Positions 54,140 through 62,023 of a DNA stretch of 64,000 nt are shown here, in pieces. The notes under the pieces are model-generated. The model was not told the origin of the DNA. It ran no database searches and worked only from the letters and a program-made list of their open reading frames with translations. This DNA comes from Bin34 sp963422415 (lineage in GTDB: Bacteria > Chloroflexota > Anaerolineae > Caldilineales > Caldilineaceae): assembly GCA_963422415.1 (NCBI GenBank), contig OY729430.1:2356001-2420000 (forward strand), read 5' to 3'. How positions within the stretch are numbered: position 1 is the stretch's first letter; each line of letters begins with the position of its first letter. The translations under genes and the position numbers were made by a program.

Positions 54140-54871
54140 ATGGCCAGTTTGACTCCCGAATTTCTACAACGACGAATGCCTGCCAAGATCGGCGCCATGT
54201 TTTCGGATATTGCCCTTGGCTATGACCGCATGAATCTATTGATGACGGCCGGACTGGATAGTGCATGGCGTAGGGAAGTGGTACGGCACTGCGACCTGAA
54301 AGCGGGCAGCCGGGTTCTGGATTTGGGCACGGGCACGGCGGAGCTTGCCATCAGGCTGGTCACCAGCCCTGAAGTGGCGCAAGTGGTAGGTACAGATATC
54401 TCATGGTCCATGATGGCTCAGGGTCGCCACAAGCCCGCCAGCCGGGATATCCGGTTTGCACAAGCCGATGCATTGACATTGCCTTTTCCCGACAATTGCT
54501 TTGATGTCGTTGCCAGTGGATTTGTTATGCGAAATTTATCTAGTCAAACACAGGCTTTGCAGGAGCAGATGCGCATCTTGAAGCCGGGAGGCAAGGTGGT
54601 TTTTCTGGATGTGGTGTCTCCCCGATATGCAAGTCTGTCAGCGATCTATGGATTTTTTTTGTTTCATATAGTTCCTTTGGTAGGGCAGATGATGACAGGA
54701 TCCACATTTGCCTATAGCTACTTGCCCCATAGTACCGTGGACTATCCTTCCCCCTTTGCCTTGCTGCAGATCATGCAGGATCAGGGGCTTGCCGATGTCA
54801 CTTTCACTTCCCATAGCCTAGGTACGGTTTCCATCCATGTCGGCACCAAGACGCAGAGTGAAGGGTGCTGA
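54140..54871 (+). CDS. UbiE/MenG-type methyltransferase
   Basis: Class I SAM methyltransferase, 243 residues, of the demethylmenaquinone/ubiquinone C-methyltransferase type. It has FSDIALGYDRMNLLMTAGLD, the SAM site VLDLGTGTAELAIRL near 57-71, FPDNCFDVVASGFVMRNL and LKPGGKVVFLDVVSP. MenG is the likely role, the last step of menaquinone synthesis, in a respiring bacterium. ATG 54140 fits the family start; the open frame before it overlaps the end of the phosphatase gene. The next methyltransferase starts three bases after its stop. Confidence 0.85.
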   Translation: MASLTPEFLQRRMPAKIGAMFSDIALGYDRMNLLMTAGLDSAWRREVVRHCDLKAGSRVLDLGTGTAELAIRLVTSPEVAQVVGTDISWSMMAQGRHKPASRDIRFAQADALTLPFPDNCFDVVASGFVMRNLSSQTQALQEQMRILKPGGKVVFLDVVSPRYASLSAIYGFFLFHIVPLVGQMMTGSTFAYSYLPHSTVDYPSPFALLQIMQDQGLADVTFTSHSLGTVSIHVGTKTQSEGC

Positions 54872-54874
54872 GCG

Positions 54875-55624
54875 ATGACACAGATTCTTGCCGCACAGAG
54901 AGGCATTCCCAGCTTGGCTTGGGGGCTGGGCCAGCAACGCAGATTGGACATGGTGGTTAGGCGATTGGGCCTTTCAGTGGAACATGCCAGCGGTCAAGCA
55001 TTGATAAACGGGTGTGGCGCGGGCCTGTACTTGCAAAGGCTAACTCCCTTCTATGACGATGTGTTCGGTATTGATATCGAACCCCGGTATTTGGAATCGG
55101 GCCGACTGCAAAATCCTGCGGGGGCAATGGTGCAGGGGGCATGTGAATATCTCCCCTTGCCTGACAAAAGCATGGACATGATCTTTTCCCACGAGGTCTT
55201 GGAACATGTGGCCGATGACCGACAGGCCATGGCCGAAATGGCCCGTGTAGTCAAGCCGGACGGCCATATCGTTCTGTTCGTGCCCAACCGTTGGTTTCCT
55301 TTTGAAACCCATGGGTTTTTCCTGGATGGGACATATTGCTGGGGCAATATTCCCTTGGTGAATTATCTGCCTCGCCCTTGGCGGGACCGCCTTGTGCCCC
55401 ATGTGCGTGCCTACGATGCCCAGTCCATCTGGACCTTGTGCCATGCGCTGCCGCTGAAAATTGTCTTCTGGACACAGATATGGCCGGGATTCGATGCCAT
55501 GATGCATAGGATGTCCAGTGCCGGCCGTATCTTGAAGGCAACGCGTGCCCTGTGTGAAGAATCCCCTCTGAGGACTATGGGAATAAGTCACTTCCTGATT
55601 CTGCAATCTCTGGAAAGCCCGTAA
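54875..55624 (+). CDS. Class I SAM-dependent methyltransferase
   Basis: Type-11 methyltransferase of 249 residues. The SAM-binding motif I reads LINGCGAGLYLQRL near 46-59, followed by an acidic residue in FGIDIEPRYL, and the motif IV region is FSHEVLEHVADDRQAMAEMARVVKPDG. ATG 54875 has AAGGG about ten bases upstream. It is coupled to the MenG-like gene and precedes a class A penicillin-binding protein. Substrate unknown; a lipid, quinone or cell-wall glycan is possible given the neighbours. Confidence 0.85.
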   Translation: MTQILAAQRGIPSLAWGLGQQRRLDMVVRRLGLSVEHASGQALINGCGAGLYLQRLTPFYDDVFGIDIEPRYLESGRLQNPAGAMVQGACEYLPLPDKSMDMIFSHEVLEHVADDRQAMAEMARVVKPDGHIVLFVPNRWFPFETHGFFLDGTYCWGNIPLVNYLPRPWRDRLVPHVRAYDAQSIWTLCHALPLKIVFWTQIWPGFDAMMHRMSSAGRILKATRALCEESPLRTMGISHFLILQSLESP

Positions 55625-55691
55625 TGCACAGGTGTCTTCCCAAGCACGCCTTGCACTCTTGGCCTGCCGCTATCCGTCATTTCCCTTGACC

Positions 55692-58600
55692 ATGCATTCT
55701 CATTCTCCGACAGCCACAGTCCTGCGGAAGCGCCGCCAACGGCATCGGCGTCGTCAAGCGCGGCCCCGCTACTTTGGACTGGCCGTTCAGATTCTGCTGG
55801 TTCTGGCTTGCATGGCAGGGGGCTTCTTGCTCGTGGGAAGCGGTTTGAGCAGTGGTGCAGGTTGGCAAATGTACTCGGAATACGCCCAGCAATTGCCGGA
55901 CATTGAATCCTTGAAGGTTTGGGAAGAGGAGTTTCAGACGGTTAGCATCTATGACCGCACAGGCGAGCACCTGTTGCTTGTGAGTCTGGACCCGCGGCCT
56001 TTTACCGGCGATCGCACGTACGTATCCCTCGATGAAATGTCACCTTGGGTATGGAAATCCGCGATTGCGCTGGAAGACCGGAGTTTTTGGGACAACCCCG
56101 GATTCAGTATTCGCGGCATCACCCGGGCATTTCTTTCCAATTTGAGTGGCGATACCGTACAAGGTGGATCCTCCATTACACAGCAGCTCATAAAGAACAT
56201 CGCCATCCCCTTTGAAGAACGCGCACAGCGCAGCTACGCCCGCAAGATCAAGGAAATGATCATGGCCTTGGAACTGACGCGCAAGCACGGAAAGACCCAG
56301 ATCCTGGAGTGGTACCTGAACTTCAATTTCTACGGCAATCTGGCGTATGGAGTGGAAGCTGCCAGCCGCGTCTATTTTGGCAAGAGCAGTGCAGATCTTT
56401 CCTTGGCCGAGTCTGCCATGCTCGCCCCCATTCCACAGTATCAGGCCATGAATCCCTTCTACCTACCGGAAAGAGCCAAGGAAAGGCAACGCATTGCCTT
56501 GAACGCCATGGCCGAGGTGGGTTTCATTACCCAGGAGGAGGCGGATGCCGCCTTTGTCGAGCCCTTGGAATTCGCTTCCGATGTGTCGGGTCGCTTTGAC
56601 ATTCGACTGGCCCCCCACTTTGGGCTTTATGTCCTGAATCAGCTGCAGCAGCGTTTCAACACGGCGGACGATCCCTATTTCATCTGGAAACATGGCCTTT
56701 CGGTTCGTACCACGTTGAACCTGGATTTGCATCGGGAGGCGGAAAGCGTGGCCCAGACGCATGTGCGCCAGCTGCAGGCCCGCGGACACAAGGCCACCAA
56801 TGCGTCGATAGTAGCCATCGAGCCTGCAACAGGTGAGATTCTGGTCATGTCCGGTTCCTTGGACTTTGAAGATCGGACCATAGACGGTCAGGTGAATGTG
56901 GCCTTGGCGGAACGCCAGCCGGGATCCAGCTTCAAGCCCTATGTCTACATTGCCGGTCTCGAGCAAGGCATGACGGCAGCCGATATGCTGCTGGATGTAC
57001 GCACGCCGTTCTCCTTGGAAAATGGCACCATATATGTTCCTGAGAATTACGATAGAGCCTATCACGGACCGGTGTCGTTTCGCACTGCATTGGCTCGCTC
57101 CTACAACATACCCAGCATCAAGGTCATGGAAGCCGTAGGCGTAGGCGATGCCATTCGCGTAGCCCAGCGACTTGGCATCAGAGGGCTGGATCGGGGCACC
57201 CAGTTCTACGGCCTCAGCCTTGTCCTGGGGGGCGGGGAGATCTCCCTTTTGGATCACACCTATGCATATAGTGTATTGGGCAACAAGGGAGTCATGGCCG
57301 GACAGCCGGTGGCTTCCAACTTCCAACAGGCAGGCTTTCGCAAACTGAATCCGGTTTCAATTCTGGAAGTCACAAACAATACAGGACAGGTACTGCTGGC
57401 GGAACAGGCGCCTCAGGAAGATCGGGTGCTGGCGGCCGATGTTCATTACATCATCACGGATATCCTCTCCGACGATCGGGCACGCGCCGCCGCCTTTGGC
57501 TTCGATACGGCCCTGACCCTGAAGGGCAGGCGTGTAGCCGCCAAGACAGGCACGACCAACAACATCAAGGATGTCTGGACTTTGGGCTATACGCCGCAGT
57601 TGGCGGTCGGCGTCTGGGTAGGCAACACGGAAAACACCCCCATGAATTCCCTGTCAGGCCTGACAGGCGCGACCCCCATTTGGAATGCAATCATGGAGAC
57701 ATACCACAAGGACAAACCCGTGGTATGGTACGACCGTCCCGAAACCGTCGTGCGGGCCCGTGTCTGTACCCCCAGTGGCCTGCGACCTTCCAGCAATTGT
57801 CAGGCAACAGTGGATGAATGGTTTGTCAAAGGTACGCAGCCGGAGCAGGAAGACAATGTATGGCAGCCTTTTGTCTTGGATCGCGTCACAGGCCAATTGG
57901 CCAATGCCACCACGGCCCCGGCGAATCGCGAAATTCGACACTTCCAGATTCTGCCTATTGAGGCGCAAGACTGGATCGCGGAAACTGAATTCCCTCAGCC
58001 TCCTACTCGAGACTTGCAAGGGGGGACCGAAAATGCACAGCGCACGATTGGCCTGCTTTCTCCCACCACGGGCGAGCATCTGAGGTTCAATGTCGATGTA
58101 AAGGGCTATGTCCGCGAAGCCAGTATCCGCAGCTGGCGGCTGGAACTGCAATCCGGAGAACCGGATTCGGCGTCTTGGGAACTGGCTACGGGCACAGGTC
58201 CAACCCATTCGGATCATCTGACCACCTTGTCCACTACCACGTTGGCAGATGGTCGCTATGTCATGCGCCTGATCGTGCAGCACCACAATGGTTCTCTGGA
58301 AACCTTGAGCAGCAACATTTTTGTTGACAATTCGCCGCCGATAGCGGAACTGGTATTCCCGGAACCCAATCAAATCTTCATCTTGGAAGACGACGAACAA
58401 ATCAACATACACGTGGAAGCCACAGACGTCGGAACTGTATCCCGCGCCGAATTCTGGCTCAACGATGAATTGATCAGCACGAGCCGTGTCTCCCCCTTCA
58501 ACAAAAGATGGAAGATTGCCATGAAGAACCTCCCGCCCCGTCGATTTGCGGCTGAGCCGGTCATTGAGAACGTGCCGATTGTCAATGAGCGGACAGGAGA

Positions 58601-58856
58601 GGTTCTGGGAGAATCCACGGAGATCCGCGAAGTGACCCAGAATTGGTATCCCGACTTTGATTCGGATGTGGTGGAACTGTCCCGCGGGCAGGTTCGGGAG
58701 TTCGCGGACGGGTTTGCAGCGATACTGACATCGGAAGGCCTGTATCTGGAACGAAACAGTATCCAGATACGCGTATTTGACGGAGCCGACAACGAAACCC
58801 GCACGCCCATCACTTATGTCTATGTAATGCACCAGGACGCGGCCACGAAATCATAG
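55692..58856 (+). CDS. Class A penicillin-binding protein (bifunctional glycosyltransferase/transpeptidase)
   Basis: Polymerises and cross-links peptidoglycan on the outer face of the membrane. The product of about 1054 residues has a basic cytoplasmic head (RKRRQRHRRRQARPR), one helix near 29-51, a GT51 domain with catalytic Glu128 in ALEDRSFWDNP and QGGSSITQQLIKN, then a transpeptidase domain with Ser412-Lys415 (PGSSFKPY), ARSYNIPS and KTG at 618-620. About 380 residues follow the KTG box; part of this looks like an Ig-like beta domain and makes the protein longer than most. The ATG 55692 is preferred to GTG 55632, which overlaps the previous region; neither has a strong ribosome site. Confidence 0.93.
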   Translation: MHSHSPTATVLRKRRQRHRRRQARPRYFGLAVQILLVLACMAGGFLLVGSGLSSGAGWQMYSEYAQQLPDIESLKVWEEEFQTVSIYDRTGEHLLLVSLDPRPFTGDRTYVSLDEMSPWVWKSAIALEDRSFWDNPGFSIRGITRAFLSNLSGDTVQGGSSITQQLIKNIAIPFEERAQRSYARKIKEMIMALELTRKHGKTQILEWYLNFNFYGNLAYGVEAASRVYFGKSSADLSLAESAMLAPIPQYQAMNPFYLPERAKERQRIALNAMAEVGFITQEEADAAFVEPLEFASDVSGRFDIRLAPHFGLYVLNQLQQRFNTADDPYFIWKHGLSVRTTLNLDLHREAESVAQTHVRQLQARGHKATNASIVAIEPATGEILVMSGSLDFEDRTIDGQVNVALAERQPGSSFKPYVYIAGLEQGMTAADMLLDVRTPFSLENGTIYVPENYDRAYHGPVSFRTALARSYNIPSIKVMEAVGVGDAIRVAQRLGIRGLDRGTQFYGLSLVLGGGEISLLDHTYAYSVLGNKGVMAGQPVASNFQQAGFRKLNPVSILEVTNNTGQVLLAEQAPQEDRVLAADVHYIITDILSDDRARAAAFGFDTALTLKGRRVAAKTGTTNNIKDVWTLGYTPQLAVGVWVGNTENTPMNSLSGLTGATPIWNAIMETYHKDKPVVWYDRPETVVRARVCTPSGLRPSSNCQATVDEWFVKGTQPEQEDNVWQPFVLDRVTGQLANATTAPANREIRHFQILPIEAQDWIAETEFPQPPTRDLQGGTENAQRTIGLLSPTTGEHLRFNVDVKGYVREASIRSWRLELQSGEPDSASWELATGTGPTHSDHLTTLSTTTLADGRYVMRLIVQHHNGSLETLSSNIFVDNSPPIAELVFPEPNQIFILEDDEQINIHVEATDVGTVSRAEFWLNDELISTSRVSPFNKRWKIAMKNLPPRRFAAEPVIENVPIVNERTGEVLGESTEIREVTQNWYPDFDSDVVELSRGQVREFADGFAAILTSEGLYLERNSIQIRVFDGADNETRTPITYVYVMHQDAATKS

Positions 58857-58898
58857 TGATCCGAGCGGTCCAAGTTCAGGAAGGCAGATGGCAAGGCC

Positions 58899-59246
58899 AT
58901 GTCCTTGGGAATACATCTTCGACGGCTTGCATCCCAACGACCTCAGAGAAAATTATTGGCTGTCGGCTTTGGGGGCTTGCCAGTTCTGATACTCGGTGTC
59001 GTTCTGGTGCAGTGGGCTCGAGGATCCGCCGTGTTCACGGTGCTTCAGCGCGCGGAACAGAGTGTCACCTTCAGTCTCTGGATTTTGCCGTTGTCTGGGT
59101 TTCTGTTCTGGAGCGGCAACTTTCTGGTTGGTGTCCTGCTCAACGCGAGGGGGACCAGCAGAACCCACTATCTGGCTCGCACGCTATGGTGGAGCGGCAT
59201 TGGCGTGGAGGCGCTCTGCCTCGTCGTTATTCTCAGCTACCTATAG
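58899..59246 (+). CDS. Small membrane protein, unknown (115 aa)
   Basis: 115 residues with three hydrophobic segments (about 20-40, 57-78, 92-113), a basic head and little else. No family recognised. ATG 58899 has AAGG about seven bases upstream. It is 42 bases after the penicillin-binding protein gene on the same strand and ends three bases before the converging J-domain-like gene. A role beside the cell-wall enzyme is possible but unsupported. Confidence 0.6.
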   Translation: MSLGIHLRRLASQRPQRKLLAVGFGGLPVLILGVVLVQWARGSAVFTVLQRAEQSVTFSLWILPLSGFLFWSGNFLVGVLLNARGTSRTHYLARTLWWSGIGVEALCLVVILSYL

Positions 59247-59249
59247 CAG

Positions 59250-60341
59250 TCAGGGCTGGAAAACTGGCAGTTCATCGATCCTATCCTCCACAGCAAGAGT
59301 CCAGGCGGCAGACCAACCTGTCAGGTCTCCTTTTACTATCTGAAGCCATTCACCGTTTGTGGTGCGCCCTGTGACGAGGAATTCCTCGCCTTCCAGCAGA
59401 AATCCCAAGGAGGCCCTGCTTTGGGCCGGTCCTGCGCGCAGATGTACCTTGGGATACTTTGTAGTGGTCAGAAAGGACACGGGCATGGGTACCGGCGTGG
59501 GTGTCGGCGTGGGTGTCGGAATCGGCGTGCGAGTAGGTCGCACGACTGCGACTTCTTGGCTGATCGCTTCCTGTTGTCGTTGCGATCCCGCTACGTAGAG
59601 ATTCCAGCCAATCAACAAGATTACGCCGACGATGCCGAGAGACGTGCCGTTTATCGTTGCGGTCCAACGGACACGCCGAGGTTCAGATCTGTTCGACGGT
59701 TGTGATTCCCTGGGACGCACGTCAGGAGAAAGCGATGGAGGGGGATCGTTGAATTTGGGGATGACAAAGACTTGCCGTTCCCCGGGCCCATCGTCCTGTA
59801 AGGCACTGTCCAAATTGAGAAACAGTTTCTGCAGGGCAGCTTCATAGGTGCCGGCCACCGTCCATGAATTGCAACTGGCATTGAAGCGGAGAAAGGAAGA
59901 AGGGACATGCCGTCGCAGCTCCTCCGCGACAGCCGTGCGACTCCATGCCGAAGGGGCCAATTCGATTTCAATCCCTTCTGCGGTACGATGTGCCTTGCGT
60001 AACATCAGCTTGTAGCGAGCCGCCTGATCCAAGGCATTCTCTTCCGGAGAGATCCCGATATAGGTGACGGTCCGCGTATCCGGCTCGACTTTATCCAGTT
60101 CCGCGGCTGACCCCACATCCGGATGAAAACGCTGGCGGTCGTAGGCTTCCCGGGCGGATATATCGGAGAGAATGCCAAACGCCTCTTCCACTTCCTGCCG
60201 TCGCCGCTGCCAAGCGGAAGAATCTGCCGGCAAAGATTTCAACTTGGCTTTCTCTCGGACAAAAGCGTTCTCTATCTCTAGAGACGTGGATTCCCGCCGG
60301 ATTTCCAGCAGATCGTAATAGGAAGGAGAAGGCACAGGCAA
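59250..60341 (-). CDS. Degenerate J-domain protein with membrane span, TP linker and SH3b domain
   Basis: Modular 363-residue protein. The N-terminus (about 3-70) resembles a J-domain (YYDLLEIRRESTSLEIENAFVREKAK, then EEAFGILSDISAREAYDR) but lacks the HPD tripeptide needed to stimulate DnaK. A middle domain of about 110 residues is unassigned. One membrane helix lies near 232-250, then a TPTPTPTP-rich linker, then a bacterial SH3 domain (about 290-350) outside the cell. The start is TTG ending 60341, or a GTG two codons later, both with weak ribosome sites. It likely links a cytoplasmic event to the cell wall; true function unknown. Confidence 0.75.
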   Translation of the reverse strand: MPVPSPSYYDLLEIRRESTSLEIENAFVREKAKLKSLPADSSAWQRRRQEVEEAFGILSDISAREAYDRQRFHPDVGSAAELDKVEPDTRTVTYIGISPEENALDQAARYKLMLRKAHRTAEGIEIELAPSAWSRTAVAEELRRHVPSSFLRFNASCNSWTVAGTYEAALQKLFLNLDSALQDDGPGERQVFVIPKFNDPPPSLSPDVRPRESQPSNRSEPRRVRWTATINGTSLGIVGVILLIGWNLYVAGSQRQQEAISQEVAVVRPTRTPIPTPTPTPTPVPMPVSFLTTTKYPKVHLRAGPAQSRASLGFLLEGEEFLVTGRTTNGEWLQIVKGDLTGWSAAWTLAVEDRIDELPVFQP

Positions 60342-60394
60342 CCGGATCTGAAGAGATTCAAGTCAAGGACACGATGCATGCCATGAAGCCGTAG

Positions 60395-60784
60395 CTATCC
60401 GGGCTGCGTAGATTGAGCATATTCCGCCAGTGACAGAAAAGTTGTCAGATCCGAGAGATCCGCAATCCTGATCCGGCAAAACCAACTGGCGTAGGGCACG
60501 CTATTGATGAGTTCGGGACTCTCTGTCAGACGTGCATTGACCTCGGTCACCGTGCCGGATACCGGTGCATAGACGTCACCCGCCGCCTTTACCGATTCCA
60601 CCGTAGCCAAGACTTGTCCCGCTTCACACACATCATCCGGCTCAGGCAATTCCACCCAGACCACGTCACTCAACTGTTCCTGAGCAAAATCCGTCAACCC
60701 AATCGTGGCCAAGTCCCCCGCGATATGAATCCACTCATGGGTCTCCGTATACTGCAGTTCGGCAGGATTGTATGCCGCAGTCAT
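60395..60784 (-). CDS. gcvH: Glycine cleavage system H protein
   Basis: Lipoyl carrier shuttling the methylamine arm between GcvP, GcvT and lipoamide dehydrogenase. The 129-residue product has the lipoylation Lys66 in ATVESVKAAGDVYAP and the family opening YTETHEWI, at normal length. Its ATG lies 16 bases after the gcvT stop, so gcvT-gcvH form one unit. Confidence 0.95.
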   Translation of the reverse strand: MTAAYNPAELQYTETHEWIHIAGDLATIGLTDFAQEQLSDVVWVELPEPDDVCEAGQVLATVESVKAAGDVYAPVSGTVTEVNARLTESPELINSVPYASWFCRIRIADLSDLTTFLSLAEYAQSTQPG

Positions 60785-60800
60785 GAAACAGTCTCCAGAT

Positions 60801-61898
60801 TCAACGAGCGTGAGACAAAAAGGGCGCAGGTACGACTTCCGCTCGCCTGCGCTGACCCCGAATATCGATGTCTATCTCCTGCAGAGGGCCTTGTGCAGTG
60901 GTGCAGAGAGCTAGACCAATGAACCGATTCAGGGTGGGACTCTTGTTGCCTGAGGTCACCTGCCCCAGCCAGACATTCTCGCGGAACACCCCATACTGGG
61001 CTCTAGGCATGCCGCTTTCCACCATTTGAAATCCCACAAGCTTGCGCGGCAGACCTTCGAGTTTCTGTTTCAACAACGCGTTACGGCCAATGAAATCGGA
61101 TTTGCGAAATGAAACGGCCCATCCCAGCCCCGCTTCCAGTGGCGAAATCGCACTGCTGATCTCATGTCCATACAAAGGGTAACCGTGCTCGAGACGCAGG
61201 CTGTCCCGTGCAGCCAAGCCGCAGGGTTGCACACCGAATGCCATGCCGCGGTCCAACAAGCAATGAAAAAGCGGGGGGCCTGCCTCTGCTGGACATACAA
61301 TCTCGAAGCCATCTTCACCAGTGTATCCGGTCCGGGTCAACAGCACGGGACAGCTTCCATACTCCCCTTCCCACAAGCGAAACCGACCTGTCGCCTGCAG
61401 ATCGACATGCAACACTTGGGACAACAGGGCACAGGCCCGCGGACCCTGTACGGCCAACATGGCCGTGGCTTGGGTCTCGTCGGAAATGGTGACATCCCGA
61501 GTAGAGGAATGAGCTCGTAACCAGGCCAGAACCTTGGTTCTGTTCGCGCCGTTGGTTACCAACAGCCAGTGCGAACCACAATGCACGGCTATAACGTCAT
61601 CCACCACTGTACCGTCTGCGTATGTCATCAATCCATAGGATGCCGCGCCGGGCCGGACATTGTCCAGATTGCGGGTCATGACCCTCTGCAGCAAGTTGCC
61701 GGCTTCCTTTCCCATGAGACGAAGTCGTCCCATGTGGCTGATGTCAAACAATCCTACCGCGCTACGTACGGCGTGATGTTCCCGAATTGGTCCTGTAGGG
61801 TACTGCACGGGCATTTCCCAGCCGGCAAAGGGGACCATGCGCGCGCCCAGCTCCAAATGAGATTCATGGAGCGGAGTGCAAAGCAGATCAAGTGTCAT
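60801..61898 (-). CDS. gcvT: Glycine cleavage system T protein (aminomethyltransferase)
   Basis: Folate-dependent transferase that releases ammonia and passes the methylene group to tetrahydrofolate. The 365-residue product has MVPFAGWEMPVQY, DISHMGRLRLMG, TGYTGEDGFEIVCP near 195-208 and RDSLRLEHGYPLYGHEI, all characteristic. The frame is open 29 codons further, but the ATG ending 61898 fits the family start (LCTPLHESHLELGARMVPF). No ribosome site precedes it; the upstream bases are C/T-rich, so it may be leaderless or poorly initiated. No glycine riboswitch was found in the 125 bases upstream. Confidence 0.95.
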   Translation of the reverse strand: MTLDLLCTPLHESHLELGARMVPFAGWEMPVQYPTGPIREHHAVRSAVGLFDISHMGRLRLMGKEAGNLLQRVMTRNLDNVRPGAASYGLMTYADGTVVDDVIAVHCGSHWLLVTNGANRTKVLAWLRAHSSTRDVTISDETQATAMLAVQGPRACALLSQVLHVDLQATGRFRLWEGEYGSCPVLLTRTGYTGEDGFEIVCPAEAGPPLFHCLLDRGMAFGVQPCGLAARDSLRLEHGYPLYGHEISSAISPLEAGLGWAVSFRKSDFIGRNALLKQKLEGLPRKLVGFQMVESGMPRAQYGVFRENVWLGQVTSGNKSPTLNRFIGLALCTTAQGPLQEIDIDIRGQRRRAEVVPAPFLSHAR

Positions 61899-62023
61899 GA
61901 AGAGGGAGAGGGTGCATAATCCGCAGGAGAAATCCCGGGAATTTTTCACTCGCGTGCCACTGCAGGCCAGACACCGCATCTGCAAAGGTCAGCCAATTTA
62001 CCCTTGCACGATCAAGCTCCAAC

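Noticed and set aside
57654..58832. 392-codon minus-strand frame
   Set aside because: Antisense shadow of the class A penicillin-binding protein; no motif and no ribosome site.
59480..59530. Dinucleotide-like repeat in the J/SH3 gene
   Set aside because: It is the coding sequence of the TPTP linker, a normal protein spacer, not a separate repeat element.
61899..62023. Possible glycine riboswitch before gcvT
   Set aside because: The GGAGAG...CTCTCAGG framework and the CACCG core could not be found on either strand.
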